This document shows positions 5,137 through 7,745 of a stretch of DNA of 7,745 bases, one piece after another. The position numbers and the translations under genes are program-made. Source of the DNA: an uncultured Oscillospiraceae bacterium (GTDB lineage: Bacteria > Bacillota > Clostridia > Oscillospirales > Acutalibacteraceae); assembly GCA_900554535.1 (NCBI GenBank), contig USIA01000088.1:1-7745 (forward strand), in the 5' to 3' direction. How positions within the stretch are numbered: position 1 is the first letter of the stretch; every line of letters starts with the position of its first letter. A model generated the notes under the pieces. That model was not told the DNA's origin. It saw nothing but the letters and a program-made list of their open reading frames with translations, and did no database searches.

Positions 5137-7284
5137 ATGAATCAGACAGGCGGAAGATTCACCCTGCCCGGCGAGACCGGGATGGAACCGATTGTGGCAG
5201 AGTTGGCCCGCAAATGGAAAGTGGATGCAGTGCGTGACAGCGATGGCACCCAGCTTTCTCAGGAGATCCTGGACATGGGGCTGCAGGTTTATTCGACGCT
5301 GTGCCTGGTGCGCGCGGACAACGCCTATATGAAGGCGCACCCTGAGTACCGCCAGCAGATCTATCTGCTTTCAGAGCCCTGCGTCGCGGAAGCCGAAACG
5401 CTGCAGATCGATATTATGCAGAAATTCTTTGACCAGCAGTTCACCCCCAACACCGACTGCGATATTCATCGCTACTGGCAGGTGGTGGACCGCACAACCG
5501 GCGAGAGCCTGCCCGATTTTTCCTGCGAAGGCCGCATTGTTACAATCCGCGGCACCGTGCCCTATCACGTCTATACCGTCAGCTTCCTGGCCTATCAGAT
5601 CTGGGAACCGGTTTCCATGTATAACCACCTGACGAATGACTGGGGCGATCGCGAACACCTGATCCCGATCGATGTGCGTTACCCGGAAGCCGGGGCGCAT
5701 ACGCTGCAAGTACTGGAAGATTGGCTGCAAAATCACCCCAAGACCGATGTGGTGCGCTTCACAACCTTTTTCTACAACTTTGACCTGATGTATGACCAAA
5801 ACGCCAAGGAGCGCCAGGTCAACTGGTTTGGCTACGCCGCGTGCGTCAGCCCTTATGCATTGGACCTTTTTGAAAAGGAATACGGCTACGCGCTTTTGCC
5901 GGAGGACCTCGTGGATGCTGGCAAGTACAACACCCCGTTTGAAAATCCATCGAAGAAATACCTCGACTGGATGGACTTTAATCAGCGCTTTGTCTCGCAG
6001 TTTGCCAAGCAGTGCGTGGATATTGTCCACAAGCATAACCGCAAGGCCATCATGTTCTTTGGCGATCATTGGGCGGGGACGGAGCCATACGGCAAATATT
6101 TTCAGAATATCGGCCTGGATGCGGTCGTCGGCGCGGCCGGCGACGGCGTGACGACCCGCATGATCGCGGACATTCCGGTCAAGGAGACGGAGGCGCGTTT
6201 TTACCCGTATTTCTTCCCAGATGTATTCCACGAGGGCGGTGACCCGGTCGGGGAAAGCACCCGCGTCTGGCGCAAATGCCGCCGCGCCATGATGCGCAAG
6301 CCCATGGACCGCATGGGTTACGGCGGATACCTGAGCCTGGCTTACAAGTTCCCGGCGTTTATCGACCACGTTTCGGATGTGGCGGACCAGTTCCGCTCCA
6401 TTGTGGAAAACGCGAAGGGCACGAAGCCCTACAGCGCGCCATTTAAAGTGGCGGTGCTCAATAGTTGGGGCCATCTGCGCACATGGCAGACGCATCAAGT
6501 CGCGCACTCTCTCTGGAACCAGCGCTGCTATTCCTACCTCGGTGCCATGGAGGCGCTGGCGGGCCTGCCGTTTGAAGTGGAGTTTATCAGCTTTGACGAC
6601 ATCCGCGGCGGCGTGCCCAAGGACATCGGCGTCATCCTCAACGCGGGCGACGCTGGCACAAGCTGGAGCGGCGCTGAATATTGGAAGGACCCGCAGATCA
6701 CCACGGCGCTGCGCGCCTGGGTGTATAATGGCGGCGGCTTCATCGGCATTGGCGAACCGACTGCCTGCGAATACCAGGGGCGCTTCTTCCAGCTGGCAGA
6801 TGTGCTCGGCGTACAGAAGGAAATCGGCCTGACCGCCAGCTGCGACAAATCGGCGCTTCAGAAGGTGGACAGCCACTTCATCACCGCTGACCTGCAGGGA
6901 CCGGTGAACTATGGCGAGAGCATGCCCATGATCTATCAGGCCAGCGACTCGCTGGCTGTGCTCGACGTGCAGAATGGCAGCTGCACCATGGCGGCCAACG
7001 AATGCGGCAAGGGCCGCGCCTTCTACATGGCAGGCATGCCCTATGACCTGCAAAATGCCCGCCTGCTGCAACGCGCCATCTGCTGGGTGGCGCATCAGGA
7101 GGGAGAAGCCGCAAACTGGGCTTCGGACAATGTCTACACGGAAGTCACGGCGTATCCGGAAACCGGCCGCTTCTCGGTCATTAACAACAGCACCGAACCG
7201 CAGCGTGGCACGGTCCACGCACCGGATGGAAAGACCTATGCATTTGACCTGCCGGGCGCCGGCTGCGTCTGGATGGATATCTAA
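5137..7284 (+). CDS. GH112 beta-galactoside phosphorylase (galacto-N-biose/lacto-N-biose phosphorylase family)
   Basis: A 715-residue cytosolic enzyme without signal peptide. GH112 enzymes use phosphate to cleave beta-1,3-galactosyl-N-acetylhexosamines (or, in one subgroup, galactosyl-beta-1,4-L-rhamnose), giving alpha-galactose 1-phosphate. It aligns from memory with the Bifidobacterium longum enzyme along its whole length: GGRFTLP (5-11), VRDSDGTQL (32-40), EPVSMYNHLTNDWGD (157-171), TDVVRFTTFFY (203-213), MFFGDHWAGTEPY (306-318), GDGVTTRMIADIP (335-347), YFFPDVF (358-364), RMGYGGYLSLA (392-402), LNSWG (441-445). Asp310 in FFGDHW matches the catalytic acid (Asp313 in B. longum, recalled); N163 and R207 match substrate-contact positions. 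It is about 35 residues shorter, mostly after HFITAD (580-585). The start is uncertain: ATG 5137 is preferred by homology, TTG 5131 fits the ribosome site about equally. Last gene of the operon. Family secure; exact substrate not determined. Confidence 0.94.
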   Translation: MNQTGGRFTLPGETGMEPIVAELARKWKVDAVRDSDGTQLSQEILDMGLQVYSTLCLVRADNAYMKAHPEYRQQIYLLSEPCVAEAETLQIDIMQKFFDQQFTPNTDCDIHRYWQVVDRTTGESLPDFSCEGRIVTIRGTVPYHVYTVSFLAYQIWEPVSMYNHLTNDWGDREHLIPIDVRYPEAGAHTLQVLEDWLQNHPKTDVVRFTTFFYNFDLMYDQNAKERQVNWFGYAACVSPYALDLFEKEYGYALLPEDLVDAGKYNTPFENPSKKYLDWMDFNQRFVSQFAKQCVDIVHKHNRKAIMFFGDHWAGTEPYGKYFQNIGLDAVVGAAGDGVTTRMIADIPVKETEARFYPYFFPDVFHEGGDPVGESTRVWRKCRRAMMRKPMDRMGYGGYLSLAYKFPAFIDHVSDVADQFRSIVENAKGTKPYSAPFKVAVLNSWGHLRTWQTHQVAHSLWNQRCYSYLGAMEALAGLPFEVEFISFDDIRGGVPKDIGVILNAGDAGTSWSGAEYWKDPQITTALRAWVYNGGGFIGIGEPTACEYQGRFFQLADVLGVQKEIGLTASCDKSALQKVDSHFITADLQGPVNYGESMPMIYQASDSLAVLDVQNGSCTMAANECGKGRAFYMAGMPYDLQNARLLQRAICWVAHQEGEAANWASDNVYTEVTAYPETGRFSVINNSTEPQRGTVHAPDGKTYAFDLPGAGCVWMDI

Positions 7285-7310
7285 ATACAGAAAAGTATTC
7301 TGGTAAATAA

Positions 7311-7360
7311 AAAAGACGCGTATCCCCACGGAAACGTTCCGGTGGGAATACGCGCCTTTT
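7311..7360. terminator. Bidirectional Rho-independent terminator between phosphorylase and convergent epimerase
   Basis: A long stem pairs the left arm from 7311 (AAAAG, one mismatch, CGCGTAT, one mismatch, CCCA, CGGAA) with the right arm ending at 7360 (TTCCG, bulged G, TGGG, mismatch, ATACGCG, mismatch, CTTTT), with ACG as loop (7332-7336 region). The right flank is T-rich and the left flank A-rich, so it works on both strands. A short AT-rich hairpin (CAGAA 7288-7292 with TTCTG 7298-7302) sits just before it. Confidence 0.88.
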
Positions 7361-7379
7361 GCCTGTCGGGCTTTAGCAT

Positions 7380-7745
7380 TCAAAATACGGTGATGGAAAA
7401 TGTATACACAGCGGTTTCGCCGGGCGGCAGCGTTCGCATACCGCGTTTGTGGTCAAAGCAGTCGTCCTCGCCCACGCATGCGGTACATCCGGTCCACGGC
7501 TCCAAGGCGACAAAGGGCGCTTCTCCGGCCGGCGACCAGACCCCGATCATCGGAAAATCGGCAAAATCAATCCGCACGCCGTGGCCGCTTTTGCTTCCAC
7601 GCAAGGTCAGCGTGCGCGTCTGCAGGTTGTCGAACACCAGCGCGTCGTGGTCAAAGAGGTGGTGATCCAGCGGCAGCGTGTCGCTGTCCTCCGCCAGCCA
7701 CCGGCGGGTTGTAAAAAACACGTCCCCCGGCGACTCCCGCAAGCA
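7380..7745 (-). CDS. Aldose 1-epimerase (galactose mutarotase)-like protein, C-terminal part (5' end outside window)
   Basis: The last 121 residues of a protein that enters from the right edge; the frame stays open to base 7745, and the TTG at 7742 is a leucine codon, not a start. The visible part resembles the C-terminal beta-sandwich of aldose 1-epimerases of the LacX type: MIGVWSPAGEAPFVALEPWTG (about visible residues 66-86) with E82 as the probable general base, and the closing RTLPPGETAVYTFSI. These enzymes interconvert alpha and beta anomers of galactose or glucose, which would help free galactose enter the Leloir pathway. It converges with the phosphorylase and is therefore on a separate transcript, sharing only a terminator. 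The visible part has four cysteines (C1, C87, C90, C96), more than usual. The superfamily call is firm; the exact sugar is unknown. Confidence 0.85.
   Translation of the reverse strand, partial: CLRESPGDVFFTTRRWLAEDSDTLPLDHHLFDHDALVFDNLQTRTLTLRGSKSGHGVRIDFADFPMIGVWSPAGEAPFVALEPWTGCTACVGEDDCFDHKRGMRTLPPGETAVYTFSITVF

Noticed and set aside
5371..7383. A 670-codon open frame on the - strand opposite the phosphorylase
   Set aside because: It is a shadow of the GC-rich phosphorylase codons, with a His/Arg/Ala-heavy composition and no recognisable domain, while the + strand protein matches GH112 throughout.
1..7745. Mobile element, CRISPR array, prophage, tRNA or rRNA
   Set aside because: No transposase or integrase motifs, regular spaced repeats, terminal inverted repeats or structural RNA genes were seen on either strand.

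Overview
The window looks like a carbohydrate-utilisation locus from a GC-rich, gut-type Firmicute of the class Clostridia (Oscillospiraceae/Ruminococcaceae-like). This placement is inferred from three things: strong AGGAGG ribosome binding sites, coding DNA that is GC-rich at third codon positions between AT-rich intergenic DNA, and a lipoprotein plus two-permease sugar ABC transporter with no ATPase gene beside it. No 16S or other marker is present, so the taxonomy is tentative.

Layout, left to right. (1) The C-terminal end of an AraC-family regulator on the + strand (1-261), cut by the window edge. (2) A strong hairpin terminator (265-302) shared with a convergent gene. (3) A complete AraC-family regulator on the - strand (301-1161) with an N-terminal cupin domain. 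(4) A long AT-rich divergent control region (1162-1656) with a good sigma-A-type promoter for the transport genes, a weaker one for the regulator, and short repeated motifs that could be regulator sites. (5) A + strand operon: solute-binding lipoprotein (1657-3081), terminator-like attenuator (3142-3181), two CUT1-type permeases (3217-4125 and 4144-5070), a short hairpin, and a GH112 beta-galactoside phosphorylase (5137-7284). (6) A bidirectional terminator (7311-7360). (7) The C-terminal end of an aldose 1-epimerase-like protein on the - strand (7380-7745), cut by the right edge.

How it may work together (inference). The lipoprotein and two permeases, energised by an ATPase encoded elsewhere, import a galactosyl disaccharide. 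The signal-less, hence cytosolic, GH112 enzyme splits it with phosphate into alpha-galactose 1-phosphate and a second sugar. The divergent AraC regulator probably senses the sugar and controls the operon. Known GH112 enzymes act on galacto-N-biose, lacto-N-biose I, or galactosyl-beta-1,4-L-rhamnose, so host mucin or milk glycans, or plant pectin fragments, are the candidate sources. The window has no N-acetylhexosamine kinase, galT, galE or rhamnose genes, so it cannot settle which. I see no mobile element, CRISPR array, RNA gene or clearly new kind of system. The most useful open points are the phosphorylase's specificity and the architecture of the divergent control region.
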